This document shows, in pieces, positions 11,466-22,858 of a DNA stretch of 64,000 nt. The notes under the pieces were generated by a model. That model worked only from the letters and a program-made list of their open reading frames with translations. It did no database searches and was not told where the DNA came from. Source of the DNA: Cornus controversa (lineage: Eukaryota > Streptophyta > Magnoliopsida > Cornales > Cornaceae); NCBI GenBank assembly GCA_026545225.1, contig CM048849.1, positions 9,388,041 through 9,452,040 of the forward strand, written 5' to 3'. Numbering within the stretch: position 1 is the stretch's first letter; every line of letters begins with the position of its first letter. Made by a program: the position numbers and the translations under genes.

Positions 11466-13323
11466 GAAACATACCCTCAATCGCCTAAGGAGCCCGCATG
11501 TCATATGGCATAACATTGTAGACTCTCCCATAATGCATCTGTTGTCTTGGTTTCCTTGCAGGCGGTGGTGGTGCAGTTAAAGCTAGACGATGTTGTGCCT
11601 GTATCTGTGGAATCTATGGTACTGGCAAAAGTGGTTGTTGTCTCTGCCTCTGCGGACTAGGCAGTCCTTGATTGATGTTAGGACAATACCTAGCTGAATG
11701 CCTTGGCTCACCACAACTATAACAGTTTCCATTAAACACACCAGTAGACCTCCTGAACTGATTTTCCTGTTGTTGACCACGACTTGCCTGTGGTACCCCA
11801 CTGTGCCTCCTGTGAGTAGAGGCTCCCCCTCTCTGAGCATCACCGTTGGGTCTATGTCTCTTTTGCAGTTGCTGCCCTGAATGATTGCCCCTCTCAAAAT
11901 GTCTACTTCCATTCCAATTCCTTCTCTCCACTATCTGACCAGTGAATTCTCTGTCATGTCGTTTCTCTCTCTACCCTTTCTTATAATCTTTTCTCGACTG
12001 ATAGTGTTGTAATGTAGTATCCACTACCTGAGCATATGTAATATAAGCTGGACATCCCAGAAGGACCTATCGAATAGGCCAGATTAACCCATTCACAAAA
12101 TGTCGCAGCTTATTTTCTTCGGTGTCCACCTCCTCAGGTGCAAACAGCGCTAAATTGGTGAATTCCTGTTCATATTCTGCCACAGTTCTATCCCCCTACT
12201 GTAACCCGAGAAATTCATTCTTTTTAGCTGCCCTCGCAGCATACGGAAAGTACTTAGCATCAAAGTGAACCTAAAAATCTAAATAAGTGAACATGGTCCG
12301 CTATTCAGTGTAGTCGCCGACTCCCACCGCTACAATGCATTTCCCACTAGCTTAAATGTAGCTAGCATCTGTTTCTGTACCTCAGTGCACGTAACCATGC
12401 GAAGATGATGCTCAATATCTTTCCTCCTCTAATACGCCTTGGTAACCTTCGTAGACCCTAAAAACTCTGGCAGATTCCCTTTTGTGAAGGAATTCTGTAA
12501 CCTCTCCCAAGTGTTGGGTTGTTCCATAGGTAATGGAACCTGTGCCATCTGCTATGGTTGTTGAGGTGGCTGTTGCTTCTGAAGAGCAGTCGTGATGCAG
12601 GAGCATCTGAGTTAGAAGGTGCTGAGCTATCAGATGACACATTAATGGCGCTGAGATACCTTGATTTGGTAGATCAACGCAAAGATGGCAGGAAGCTGCG
12701 ATATTGTCCCTAATTGGGGTAGTTTTGGGCGCGTTTCAGAATCGCCTTTATGACCACAATTCGGAAAGCTTGTTTCGGCGCGCACATCATGGGCACCAAG
12801 CTAGGCCAGGTGCATATTTTTTCGAGCCCAAAATTCACTATTTTTCCCTCCGAATCCCCAATTTTAGTTATTTATTTTCTTTTTTAGTAATACTTCTTTT
12901 GCCGATTAGGAAGTGATTCTGGACTTGATTTGGGCCAGATTTCTGGCAGCTTCCTTCTTTTATTTCGTATTTTATTTTGGCACGATTATTAGGATTTTGC
13001 TATTTTTGGTAATGTTGACCAGTTTCAGCTATATAGCCCGGCTTGTGGGCTGATTCTGAAATAACTTGAATTTTGAATATTGAATAGAATATCATAGGTT
13101 TTTCTCTGAGTTTTTGGTCGATTCTCTTGCATTCTTTCTATATATTTTCTATTATCATTAGCCTATAGAATAATCACTATTCTGTCCGGTGTCAAGTCGT
13201 CACTCCGGCAGCTACAGCCTGTGCTATAATGGTTACCAAGTCGAGAGGAATCTTTGTATCTCCACCCTGAGCATCACCCTGACCTAGAATATCATTCACA
13301 TTTCTCCTTTTACGAGGTGGCAT
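11466..13323 (-). pseudogene. gag: Tekay-type gag pseudogene, split by a solo LTR
   Basis: Gag begins MPPRKRRNVNDILGQGDAQG at 13323. It is interrupted by the solo LTR at 12593-13194, then resumes with the conserved region NTWERL...FTKGNLPEFLG (about 12500). Near its end it carries a zinc knuckle (CYSCGEPRHSARYC, canonical CX2CX4HX4C, about 11690-11740) followed by a Pro/Gln-rich tail. Several stops and frame changes are present (for example around 12420, 12180 and 11930). The tail near 11500 reads KPRQQMHYGRVY. The N-terminal part of protease that should follow is not found, so sequence was lost around the CRM-like insertion. Confidence 0.75.
12593..13194 (+). mobile_element. Solo LTR of the CRM-like family, opposite orientation (602 bp)
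   Basis: It starts TGATGCAGGAGC and ends CTGTCCGGTGTCA, the reverse complement of the CRM-like LTR ends. A perfect 5 bp target duplication AGTCG flanks it (12588-12592 and 13195-13199). No internal sequence is present, so this is a solo LTR formed by LTR-LTR recombination after insertion in Tekay gag. Confidence 0.93.
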
Positions 13324-13472
13324 TTGTAGAGGAAACAGATAAACATCAATACCTTTGAGGATGGATTAAAACACTATGAACTATATGTTTAGAATCCTAT
13401 TTATCAGAATATGCAACGCAGAAGATACCCTACGATAGACCCTTACAACCCAAGGACACTTGAACCTGGAAT

Positions 13473-13484
13473 GCTCTGATACCA
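13473..13484 (-). other. Primer-binding site of the Tekay-type element
   Basis: The plus strand reads GCTCTGATACCA; the complement TGGTATCAGAGC matches the initiator tRNA-Met 3' end. It lies two bases from the LTR start TGAAATACC at 13487. Confidence 0.85.
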
Positions 13485-13486
13485 AA

Positions 13487-13705
13487 TGAAATACCCCCCA
13501 GAAAATTTCGCGCATGAGGTGGCCAGTCTCATACACAAAACCTGAGGAATGTTAACAACTGATAGCAACAAGCATAAAGGACAAAACACAGAAATAAAAT
13601 AACTACTAAAAGCTGAACACAAGATCCCATTAAACTGAAATAACTGATAAATAAATAATTATTTGTCTGGTAATACAATTTGGAACTCCCGTAACCCAAG
13701 GACCC
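13487..13705 (-). repeat. Tekay 5' LTR, first 219 bp (interrupted)
   Basis: It begins TGAAATACCCCCCAG and shares the phrases GCATGAGGTGGCCAGTCTCATACACAAA (as two shorter blocks) and GTAACCCAAGGACCC with the LTR at 54832-55503 and the solo LTR at 44749. It is broken at 13705 by an LTR of another family. About 58 bp after that insertion (15094-15151) may be its continuation, but the match is weak. Confidence 0.7.
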
Positions 13706-15093
13706 TGATGTGGCCAAATATGTCTTTATTTTTATAGCTTACTATTGCCTATCAAAATATAATTTAAACCACTCGCAAGAGAACGAATCTTTGTAGATAT
13801 GGTTCTTTATAGAGGGTATCGATCCCACAAGGAGTTTGGTTGAATTGCACTACGAAGAGAGAATTTCCAATTTAATCCTAAAAATAGAATTTTGGTTTGA
13901 GTTTAACACTACTTTGTAGAATGTCAAAGCAATAAGTTTAAAACAAGTTGTAAAGTTGAGGGAGAGAGAACTAGGCGTGGTTTCCACCTCTAGCCATTTG
14001 ACATGTTCATTTATGTAGCTAATGGGATCTTCTACAAGTATATGCAACACAATGTCATTAGGCTTGTGACCTACAATGACATATCAAAAGATACATGTGA
14101 TTTATAACTAAACATAGCCCATGTTTAATAAGCATAGTCTTTCAACCTATCTATTTATCATACCTTCTAAATGTACCTAGGTGTGTCTGAACTACCCTAT
14201 CTTAGCATGGGCTATATAAGAAAGAATTACCACATTCCATTAAACATCATTATAAAACCATCATTTACACTTTTTGTGAAAGTTGTAAATGTTGAGCATT
14301 CAAAATGAAGCATTTCTACTCTAAGACAAGAGGAAGAAACAAAGTCAAATGAATATATTGAAGAAGTTTACAAGTATTGTACAAATCACTAGGCTAAGTA
14401 ATCAACATATACATATAGATCCCAAAATAGCTACAAAATGCACAAGTTACATGGCTAGGGGTTTCACCCACACCCTAGATGGAAAGTTAGTTGATCATTG
14501 GAGACTTGCAATCCTCCATGGCCAGAGATGTGAAGCCCCCAAGGTCTGGTTTTTGCTCTTCTTCTCTCTCCCGAAAAATTGCTCTCTTCTTTCTCCCAAA
14601 AACATACATATATGAACATCCCCTTGTGTCATTGGGTCCCACCTTGCATATATATATATATATAGTTCACCTACTAGATATATATTCACCTCACATAACT
14701 CTTTGAAGTCAGAAAATCCTCGAAAAGGACGTGCAAAGGTCATTCTTGGAAGCAAGTGGCAAGACAAGTGGGCAAGTGCCAGTCAGCAGAATTTCAATTG
14801 TGCAAAATTGAGGTTTCGCACAATCGAAATCTCGATTGTACAAAATTGAGGTTTCACACAATCGAAGTCTCGATTGTGAGAACTCAACATTTCGATTGTG
14901 CGAAATGCCTTACTGAATTTTTCTTGATTTCTTCACTTCCTCAACACTTGATTGGAACCATTGCTCTTCTTTGGGACAACACCTAATATAAAACATAAAC
15001 ACAAAAATAGCATAAAACTACCAATGTAAACATAAATATGGATCAACATATGCAATTAGGAAGGCATAAATGTGTAACATTTAAAGCTTATCA
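13706..15093 (-). mobile_element. LTR of an Athila/Tat-like family, probably solo (1388 bp)
   Basis: Runs TGATGTGG ... GCTTATCA and is a divergent sister of 15331-16764 along its whole length. Shared phrases include TCAAAATATAATTTAA, the GATCCCAC region and the GGTTTCCACC block. Flanks are GACCC (13701-13705) and CACCC (15094-15098), a 5 bp duplication with one mismatch that would make it a solo LTR. However, CACCCC also resembles the polypurine-tract complement seen after the sister LTR, so it could be the edge of a truncated element. An array of imperfect inverted repeats lies at 14780-14910, and an (AT)n run near 14645. Confidence 0.65.
14780..14910. repeat. CAATTGTGCGAAAT-type inverted-repeat array in the LTR
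   Basis: Six or so alternating direct and complementary copies of a 16-18 base word (TTCGATTGTGCGAAAT and TTTCGCACAATCGAAAT forms). This occupies the same LTR position as the ATCTCGATTGATCGAGAT array in the sister copy at 16466-16582. Confidence 0.75.
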
Positions 15094-15151
15094 CACCCCT
15101 TAACCAGAATGAAGAAAGTTTAATACTTAAATTTAAAACCAACAACCAAAA

Positions 15152-15329
15152 TGACGCTGGACAGAATAGTGATTATTCTGTAGGCTAATGGCAACAGAAA
15201 ATAAACAGAAAGAATGCACGAGAATTGCCCAAAAAACTCAAAGAGAAGTCTCTGGTATTCAATATTATTATTCAAAATCAAAAGTACTTTAGAATCAACC
15301 CACAAGCCGAGCTATATAGTTGAACTTGA
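15152..15329 (-). repeat. Truncated CRM-like LTR fragment (178 bp)
   Basis: It begins TGACGCTGGACAG and follows the family LTR for about 178 bp (through GCTATATAGTTGAACTTG), then stops where the next LTR starts at 15331. It may be the left (3') LTR of CRM-like copy 2, separated from it by the insertion and rearrangement at 15331-18749. Confidence 0.8.
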
Positions 15330-15330
15330 T

Positions 15331-16295
15331 TGATGTGGTTGGACTTGAATTATATTGTAAACTTATTTTTGCCCTTTTTATCAAAATATAATTTAACCAC
15401 TCGCAAGAGCACGAATCTTTGTAAATACGGTTCTATATAGAGGGGATCGATCCCACGAGGACTAGTCGTAATTGTCTTAAAGAAAGATTACTTCCACTTT
15501 AATCCTAAAAATAAGGTTTTTGAGTTTTGTTTATAAAACTATTGCATGAATGTAATAACAATAAATTTAAAGAGTAAAGGATGGGAGAGAGAACTAGGGG
15601 TGGTTTCCACCACTAGCCATTCACATGTTCATAAGTGTAGCAAGCTTGGGATTCATAAATTAAATGCCTAACAATGTCATTAGGCTTGTGACCTCAATGA
15701 CATATCAAAAGATTAATGTGTGTGTCAACCTATCATAATCCATCTTCAACAAGCATAGCTCTTCAACCTAACTAGCTACCTAATTACCCTACTCTCTAAG
15801 TGAACCTACATGCATCCAAACTATCTTATCTTGGCATGGTTTATACAAGCAAGCACAACACATTCATTTAAAGTACCATTACCTAGCCATCATTTGTATT
15901 TCTTGTGGAATATGCAAATGTTGTGTATTCATATGACAAAATCTACTCTAAGACAAGAATAAACTCCACTTCAAATGAATATATATAAGAAATGTATAAG
16001 TGTACATTGTCACTAGACTAGATAATCAACATTTAATTACAAATCCCAAAATGCTACAAAAATGAACAAGTTTACATGGCTAGGGGTTTCACCAACACCC
16101 TAGTAGAGAAGTTTGTTGCTCATGGCTACCTTGCACTCTTCCATTGATGAAGAAAATGGAGCTTCAAGGTCTGGTTCAACTCCAGCTTCTCCTCTCCCGA
16201 ATGTCTCTCCTTGTATATTATGATGTGTGTGAGAGATCTGTGAGAAATGGTCTCTTTTTATGCTTTATGGCTACCTTTTTCAACCTTGGGGCCTA

Positions 16296-16331
<36 letters not shown>

Positions 16332-16764
16332 ATATATATATCCACTATATCAAGAAGGTCCCCAGGGGTCTTGTTCAAGTCAGACAATCCCTCTAAGTCG
16401 TGCAAAAAAGGGGATTTTGTTGCAAGTGGGAGAGCAGGTGAGCAAGTGGGCAAGTCGCTCTGCAGAATCTCGATCAATCAAGATTGGATCTCGATTGATC
16501 GAGATTTCGATCAATCGAAGTAAGATCTCGATCAATCGAGATCTCGATTGATCGAGATTAACATCTCGATTGATCGAGATGCCTTGGCTACAATTCTGAC
16601 TTTTCTCTTCAGCTGCAAAAAGCCTCAAACTTTGTTCTTTTTACTACAAGACCTGCAATATGTCCAAAACACAAAAATACCGTAAACATATCTCGGTAAA
16701 CGTATAAACGGGACTAACATATGCAATAAAGAGGGTTCAAATGCATAGAATTGAACACTTATCA
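15331..16764 (-). repeat. 3' LTR of an Athila/Tat-like Ty3/Gypsy element (1434 bp)
   Basis: TGATGTGG ... ACTTATCA, followed immediately by CACCCCCAAACTT. On the minus strand that is AAGTTTGGGGGTG, a polypurine tract at the expected place before a 3' LTR. The LTR contains an (AT)n run (about 16300-16329) and a striking array of the palindrome ATCTCGATTGATCGAGAT (16466-16582). Confidence 0.75.
16466..16582. repeat. Array of perfect palindromes ATCTCGAT(T/C)(G/A)ATCGAGAT
   Basis: At least six GATCAATCGA/TCGATTGATC words in both orientations within about 115 bp. Several combine into perfect palindromes, for example near 16526-16563. Nothing coding is seen. Confidence 0.85.
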
Positions 16765-18749
16765 CACCCCCAAACTTACATATTGCTAGTCCCTTAGCAA
16801 TACAATATTACAAAAATGGAATTACTAACTTATACAAAAATTTAATCATGCTCAGTCATCAACTAGATAAAGGGTGATCATCCGTTCATTTCACATTTGG
16901 CAAATGCAACAAATATTACAGAACTATGCAGTCATTAGCAAAAATGGACTTTCACAAGCTATAAATAAACGACGGTCCCCACATAATGGCCAGTCCGAAC
17001 AAACATACCGATTCCGACCCCAAAATCCTCTTTGAAAAGTGAACATGCATTCTAGCGCGTGACTTTGTCATATTTGGAGAAGAATAAGAACAAATCTGCT
17101 TTTTAAAAGAAAAACTCATTGAAACGGTTCGACACTGTTGTTCATTATCACAAAACATTCATGATTGCTCATACGCGGATGACCGTGCAATGTTTAGCTC
17201 TTTTTGCTTTCTTGCAAGCCCATGTAGCGGCATTGGGCCAATGACTCCCAAACCAATTGGTTTTAGGGCATTAGGTGAAGAAGCACCCCTCGGACTTAAT
17301 AACCTAACTTACAAGGCGATGAGCTTAAGCAAGCCTCCCGCTTATTATTGCTCAACCTTGCACACTTATACGCGAACACTCCATGCTTAATGAGGCCTAG
17401 AGATCCGGTTTATTGGGTGAGAAGGCTTATTGCAAATTTTTCTCTTTTTTTTTTTACAACAACTGGAAGAACTTATTCTTTAAGTTGTTCGAATAAAAAC
17501 AAAAATTTATAAAATTCTCCATCAGACTTATACCCCACAGTTTAAAATGCATGTGTGCGAATTTGTGCGGTTAAGGACAAATTTAGGGCAAGAACTGTAC
17601 GTGCTCATATTTGGACAAAAATGTAGACCGTTCTAACCTATTACATAGCTTGCAAAAGTGTGGGTATTTACAATGTTCAAGTTCTTAACTACCTGCTGCA
17701 TTTACCTCGGACATTTATTCGAATGATCTTCCTTTAGAAAGCAAGACATCATAGCAAGTATGCAAAAATATCAAGAAAAGAAACTTGCTCTACAATGACA
17801 ATCAATTATAAAGACTGAACATTGCATGCATATGCAAGTGGTATAGCATACCGCACCCCCAAACTTAGACAGAACATTGTCCTCAATGTTTAGACAAGAA
17901 GAACAAGGAAATAATTTACCGGGATTGTAGAATGCGACAAAAATGGCATTCCAATACGGGTGGTCATGCTGGAAATGAGAAGAACCTGCACGGAACACCA
18001 ACTAGATACCACGAGCATTAAATGGAACAAAAAGTAGATAAAAAGAACATAATAAAAGAATTATAGACAAGCGGATAAGGCCGAGATCAATGCACATCCA
18101 AGACTCTGAACTGGTGTTTCCCAATTGACTAAGAGGTCTATGCGATAAGATATTGACTATCCAGGCAGGCTAACGTATAGCATGCAAAGGGGCTGCCTTT
18201 CTTTATTAACGACATACTGCGTTGAAGCAATCTCAACAGCATTGGGAATTTAAACCAGGCGGTAATAAATGGAAATGATCAACTAATTCGCATATAACAA
18301 TTAGGCCAGTGGTACTACATATATAGTCAAAGTATAGAGAGCAGAGATATGGGCAGAAAGTAAAAATAAAGACAAAAAATATAACAAATGGTATAAAAGA
18401 AAAGAGAACTGTATTCCATATATGTGAACATAAGTTTCAGTACAAGGGTACATGAATGTGGAATACACAAAAACTAATAGGGCCAACATGGCCTATCAAA
18501 AATAAAGAAAGAAAAATACAAACAGTAAAACAGAAAGTGCAAATAGATAGAGCTACTCAAGGGCGGGTGGTGGTGGTGGCTCGGTGGGAGTAGTAGAGGT
18601 GGAGGTGGAGGCTCGGCCGGCAAGCAGGAACTGCAGGTCCGGCCGAAAAGGCCGAAACTCGTCTAAAATCGCCCTTTGACCCTATGCCAGAGATGAAATG
18701 TTCGTCCGAATGCCTGCTAGCTGACTCTGCGTCACCTGGACATGCTCCT
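16765..18749 (-). mobile_element. Internal 3' region of the Athila/Tat-like element, truncated
   Basis: Mostly non-coding sequence between the polypurine tract (16765-16778) and a junction near 18750. A second purine-rich phrase (CACCCCCAAACTTAGACAG, 17855-17873) beside GAACATTGTCCTCAATG is typical of the 3' untranslated parts of Athila/Tat elements. From about 18745 to 18553 a minus-strand reading carries EEHVQVTQSQLAGIRTNISS, then a TAG, then a Pro/Ser/Thr-rich tail; it looks like the C-terminus of an element ORF. The 5' half of the element and its other LTR are missing. The rest of this stretch shows no gene I can support. Confidence 0.6.
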
Positions 18750-20922
18750 CGTTGGTACGAGGTAAACCCAACACAAAGTCCATACTGACATCAAGCCAAG
18801 GTGCTTCAGGGACCGGTAAAGGTGTGTACAAGCCCGCATTAGTGAGAACCCCCTTGGACCACTGACACACATAACAACGCTCCACATAATGAGCCACGTC
18901 ACTGGTCAACTTGGGCTAATAATAGTTGGAAGAGATCAGACCTAACGTCTTATCTCACCTAAAATGACCCTCGTTATGAAGTTCACTAATAATCTGTTGC
19001 CTTAGTGAACAATCTGGAATTCATAACTTTAATTCACGAAATAGGTAACCAGTGTGCAAAATAAAATCATGGCGTTGACCATCAATTACCTCCTAAATTA
19101 TCCTCCCGAAGGAAGGATCTGCAACATACATATCAGAGAATGTATCAAATCCTGCAACTCTGGGGCTCATAGTTGTGAGGAGCAACGTACGACGGCTCAG
19201 TGAATCTGTAACACGGTTCAGACTCCCTGCCTGGTGCCTTAGCGCAAATGTGAACTCTTGCAAGTATGTCACCCACTTGGCATACCGTCTACTTAGCTTG
19301 TGCTGGCCATTGATATATTTCAAGGCCTCATGATCAGTGAGGAGAATGAACTCCCTCTGTATTAGGTAGTGACGCCAATGCTTTAGGGACTGAACGATGG
19401 CATAAAACTCCAGATCATAGGTTGAATAATTTTTCTTCGATCCTGATAGTTTCTCACTGAAAAAGGCTATTGGGCACCCCTCTTGACTAAGAACACCACC
19501 AATGCCAACCCCAGATGCATCATAATTTACCTCAAACACCTTTTCAAAGTCAGGAAGTGCCAAAACTGGTGCCTCTGTCATCTTCTGCTTGACCAGATGA
19601 AAACTGGCCTCTGCCTCCTTGGACCAATGGAAATCACGTCCTTTAATACACTCTGTGACAGGAGCAATCAGAGTGCTAAAGTTTCTGATGAATCGACGGT
19701 AGAAAGATGCCAATCCATGAAAACTTCGGACATCGTGCAAGGTTTTTGGTTTGGGCCACTCCAAGATCGCATCTATCTTCGACGGATCTGCATGAACACC
19801 ATCAGTAGACATCACAAAACCCAGAAAAGTTACAAAAGTAATGAAGAAAGCACACTTCTTCTGATTGACGAACAGGTGCTCTGTCCTCAACATATCAAAG
19901 ACGGCATGGAGGTGATCAAAGTGTGACGTCCATGTCGGGCTATAGATGAGGATGTCATCGAAGTAAACTACAATGAATTTCCCCATGAAAGGTCGTAGAA
20001 CCTGATGCATAAACCTTATAAAGGTGCTGGGCGCTTTGGACAGCCCAAAAGACATGACCATCCACTCATACAACCCATGTTACGTCTTAAAAACTGTCTT
20101 CCACTCATCCCCAGGTCTTATTCTGATCTGGTGGTATCCACTTTTAAGGTCAATTTTTGAGAAAACCTTAGAATCGGACAGCTAGTCTAGCATATCATCC
20201 AGACGGGGAATTGGAAACCTATACTTTACTGTAATCCTGTTGATTACTCAGCTATCAACACACATACGCCACGAGCCATCTTTCTTTGGCACTATCAAAG
20301 CAGGAACTGCACATGGGCTCATACTCTCACGAATGTAGCCCCTCTCCAGCAACTCTACCACCTGTCACTGCAACTCTTCAGATTCCTTGGGACTAAGACG
20401 ATACGCCAGGCGATTAGGCAAATTGGACCCCCGAACAAGGTCAATCTGATGCTGAATATCCCTCATAGGTGGCAACCCAGGAGGAAGATCCTCTGGCATC
20501 AGGTCAGAAAATTCTGTTAGCAGCTGCTGCACCTCTGCTGGTAAATCTGGATTCAAGTTCACGTCCGTTGCACTATTCCCATAAGGTAGCAGAGCATAGA
20601 CCACGTCCCCATGCTCGATCTCAGTTAAAAACCTGGACATAGAAAGTAAGTTAGTAGTTTTGGCTACAGGGGTAGGACTGGTTCCTTCTCGACGAGGAGC
20701 CAACACAATCTTCTTCCCCTTGATGCTAAGGGAATATGTGTTCTTTCGCCTGTCATGAATAACACTGCGATCATACTGCCAAGGCCTGCCTAACAGTATA
20801 TGACATGCATCCATAGGGACAACATCACACCAGACATTATCAAAATATTTCTTGCCGATCGAGAAAGACACTAGGCATCGCCTATCCACCTTTACCTCAC
20901 TGCCTTTATTCAGCCATGACAA
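18750..20922 (-). pseudogene. pol: CRM-like pol pseudogene (protease end, RT, RNase H, integrase start)
   Basis: Read down from 20922. A protease tail (HILLGRPWQYDRS) leads into the RT: DLPPGLPPMRDIQHQIDL, then broken fingers, then YEWMVMSFGLSKAPSTF, with the active-site phrase VVYFDDILIYS near 19950-19975. The connection domain (FLGFVMSTDGVHADPSKI) and RNase H follow (NYDASGVGIGGVL, LTDHEALKYING, TDSLSRR), then the integrase HHCC end (CYVCQWSKG) and DVSMDFVLGLPRT, whose first Asp is the start of the DDE triad. Multiple stops lie between 20365 and 20073 and near 19093 and 18910. The integrase core is lost. The longest uninterrupted piece is 19093-20073. Confidence 0.88.
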
Positions 20923-20955
20923 TTTATACGGGTTGGGATGACGATCTATCTTTAA

Positions 20956-22173
20956 CTATAATTTCTGGACAGCCTCTTCAGATACTACGTTCTCACAACT
21001 GCCACTGTCAATGATCATCTTGCAGACTTTATCTGTAACTGTGCAGGTCGTGTGAAAAATATTGGTTCTCAACCAATCATCTCCTGAATTACCCCTGGGG
21101 GTCAGTCGACTCTTACAAATGACAAGATTCTCATGGCTATCTCCATACAGCACATCTCCATCTTCATCATCGTCATACATAGGCTCTCCAGTCTCCTCAG
21201 TTTCGTCTACCACGTCTTCCTCAATCAGGAGATTTTTGCCCTTCTGACTAGCAGGCTTCCTGCACTCATTCGCTCTATGTCCCTCTTCACCACATTTGAA
21301 ATATCTAATGTTCGAGTGAGAATTACCATGTGGTGTCGGCTGGACAGGACGGGGTTCTTGAGGGCGAACTGGCCGGTTGCTTTGATCGTTCCTGATCACT
21401 GGCCTTCGATTCTACTATTTTTCCACAGCAAGTGCGCGTTGGTATGCTTCAAAAATAGTCCAAAGCGAGTGAAGGCTGAGGATATCCTGTAGGGGCTACC
21501 GCAATCCTCCCAAATACCACACCACCGTCTGCTCTTCTGTTTCAGATAAATCATTCCAGGCTATCAATTGATAGAACTCCTCTGTGTAATCATCAACTGA
21601 TCTTGTGCCTTGCCTTAACGACTGAAGTCTCTGAAACAGGGTTTGAATGTAGCCGAAAGGAAGGAAGTGACCCTTCATCTTCTTCTTCATCTTCTCCCAA
21701 TCAGTGATCTTGGCCTTGCCCTGCCTGTTTCGTGATCGCCTCAACTACTCCCACCATGCAGAGGCTCTGTCTTTGAGTTTGATGGCGACCAGTTTCACCT
21801 TGACACGATCTGGGACTTCTTTATATTCAAAGATACGCTCCACTTCGTTCATCCAATCGACAAATCCTTCGGCCTATAACGTACCAGAAAACTCGGGCAG
21901 ATCCACTCTGAAACCGAGGTCTGAATGACGTTCCTCCGGACCACGGTGCCCCCAGAATCGAGCACGATTGTGAAATGGGTTGTCAAAACTGGAATAGGAT
22001 TCGTGATCTTCCACCTCACGGTCACTGATAGTCTGCACCGTTAGACGCTGGGTTAACTCTGCAACTTGCCTCTGTAAATCCTCAATCATCAAATCCTGAA
22101 CACTACGATCACGGTGTGGGACTTCCTCGTTCGGAACCTGCCCACGACGACCACGACCACGACCACCAGCCAT
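20956..22173 (-). pseudogene. gag: CRM-like gag-protease pseudogene (copy 2)
   Basis: Starts MAGGRGRGRRGQVPNEE at 22173 and is collinear with copy 1: coiled-coil segment, FRVDLPEFSG core, matrix/capsid-like [13 protein letters not shown], a knuckle, an acidic patch and the protease DSG (IIDSGSCENVV). The zinc knuckle reads YFKCGEEGHRANEC, so its first Cys is Tyr. Stops differ from copy 1: a TAG just before the LRRSR motif (about 21747), GLR followed by TAG near 21496, and two adjacent stops near 21415. The two copies therefore decayed independently. Confidence 0.85.
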
Positions 22174-22224
22174 GAAAACTGATGAAATCTCTCGCAGGAA
22201 GATGCTGAAAGGTTTGATACCAAC

Positions 22225-22858
22225 TGACACCGGACAGAATAGTGATTATTCTGTAGGCTAATGGCAACAGAAAATAAATAGAAAGAATGCACGTGAATTG
22301 CCCAAAAAACTCAAAGAGAAGTCTCTAGTATTCAATATTATTATTCAAAATCAAAAGTGCCTTAGAATCAACCCACAAGCCGAGCTATATAGCTGAACTT
22401 GGTCAACATTACCAAAAATAGCAGGATTTCAAAAATCGTGCCAAAATAAAATACGAAATAAAAGAAGAAAGTTGCCAGAAATCTGGCCCAAATCAAGCCC
22501 AAAATCTCTTCCTAATCAACAGAATAAATATTACTAAAAAAGGAAAGAAATAACTAAAATTAGGGATTTGGAGGGGAAAATAGTGGATTTTGGCCTCAAA
22601 AAAATACACACCCAGTATAGCTAGATGCCCACGACTTGCGCGCCGAACCTAGCTTTCCGAATTGTGGTCATAAAGGCGATTCTGACACCTGTTGCCAAAG
22701 TTATGGCCAAAATACTAAAGTGCATCCAAAATTACCCTAATTAGTGATAAGGTCACGGTTTCCTGCCATCTTTGCGCTGATCTGCCAACTCGAGGTATTT
22801 CAGTGCCATCAACGTGTCGTCTCACAGCTCAGCATCTGACTCGGATGCTCCTGCATCA
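22225..22858 (-). repeat. 5' LTR of CRM-like copy 2 (634 bp)
   Basis: Complete LTR with TG...CA ends, nearly the same as 10831-11465 along its length. Its right edge borders WAK kinase codons at 22859. Confidence 0.88.

Larger units (their letters stand above)
7276..13705 (-). mobile_element. Tekay/Del-type chromovirus, 5' part, with two insertions
   Basis: A minus-strand Ty3/Gypsy element whose 5' LTR begins at 13487 (TGAAATACCCCCC). The PBS complement is at 13473-13484 (GCTCTGATACCA). Gag starts at 13323 and the reading runs down to 7276, where a hAT element interrupts it between RNase H and integrase; the remainder is off the left edge. Interruptions inside are a CRM-like element (about 9236-11465) and a solo LTR (12593-13194). 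The break at 7276 matches the uninterrupted homologous codons in the second Tekay copy near 56800, so the insertion point is supported by comparison within the window. Confidence 0.8.
18750..22858 (-). mobile_element. CRM-like chromovirus copy 2: 5' LTR to start of integrase
   Basis: The 5' LTR is 22225-22858 (TGACACCGG ... CTCCTGCATCA, 634 bp), with a PBS-like GTTTGATACCA at 22212-22222. Gag, protease, RT, RNase H and the integrase zinc domain follow on the minus strand. The sequence stops at about 18750, inside integrase after the residues LGLPRT, and continues in unrelated Athila/Tat-like DNA. The right LTR end (22858) directly abuts a WAK kinase exon, so the element inserted into that gene. 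No matching target duplication is visible at the presumed left LTR fragment (15152), which points to rearrangement. Confidence 0.8.
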
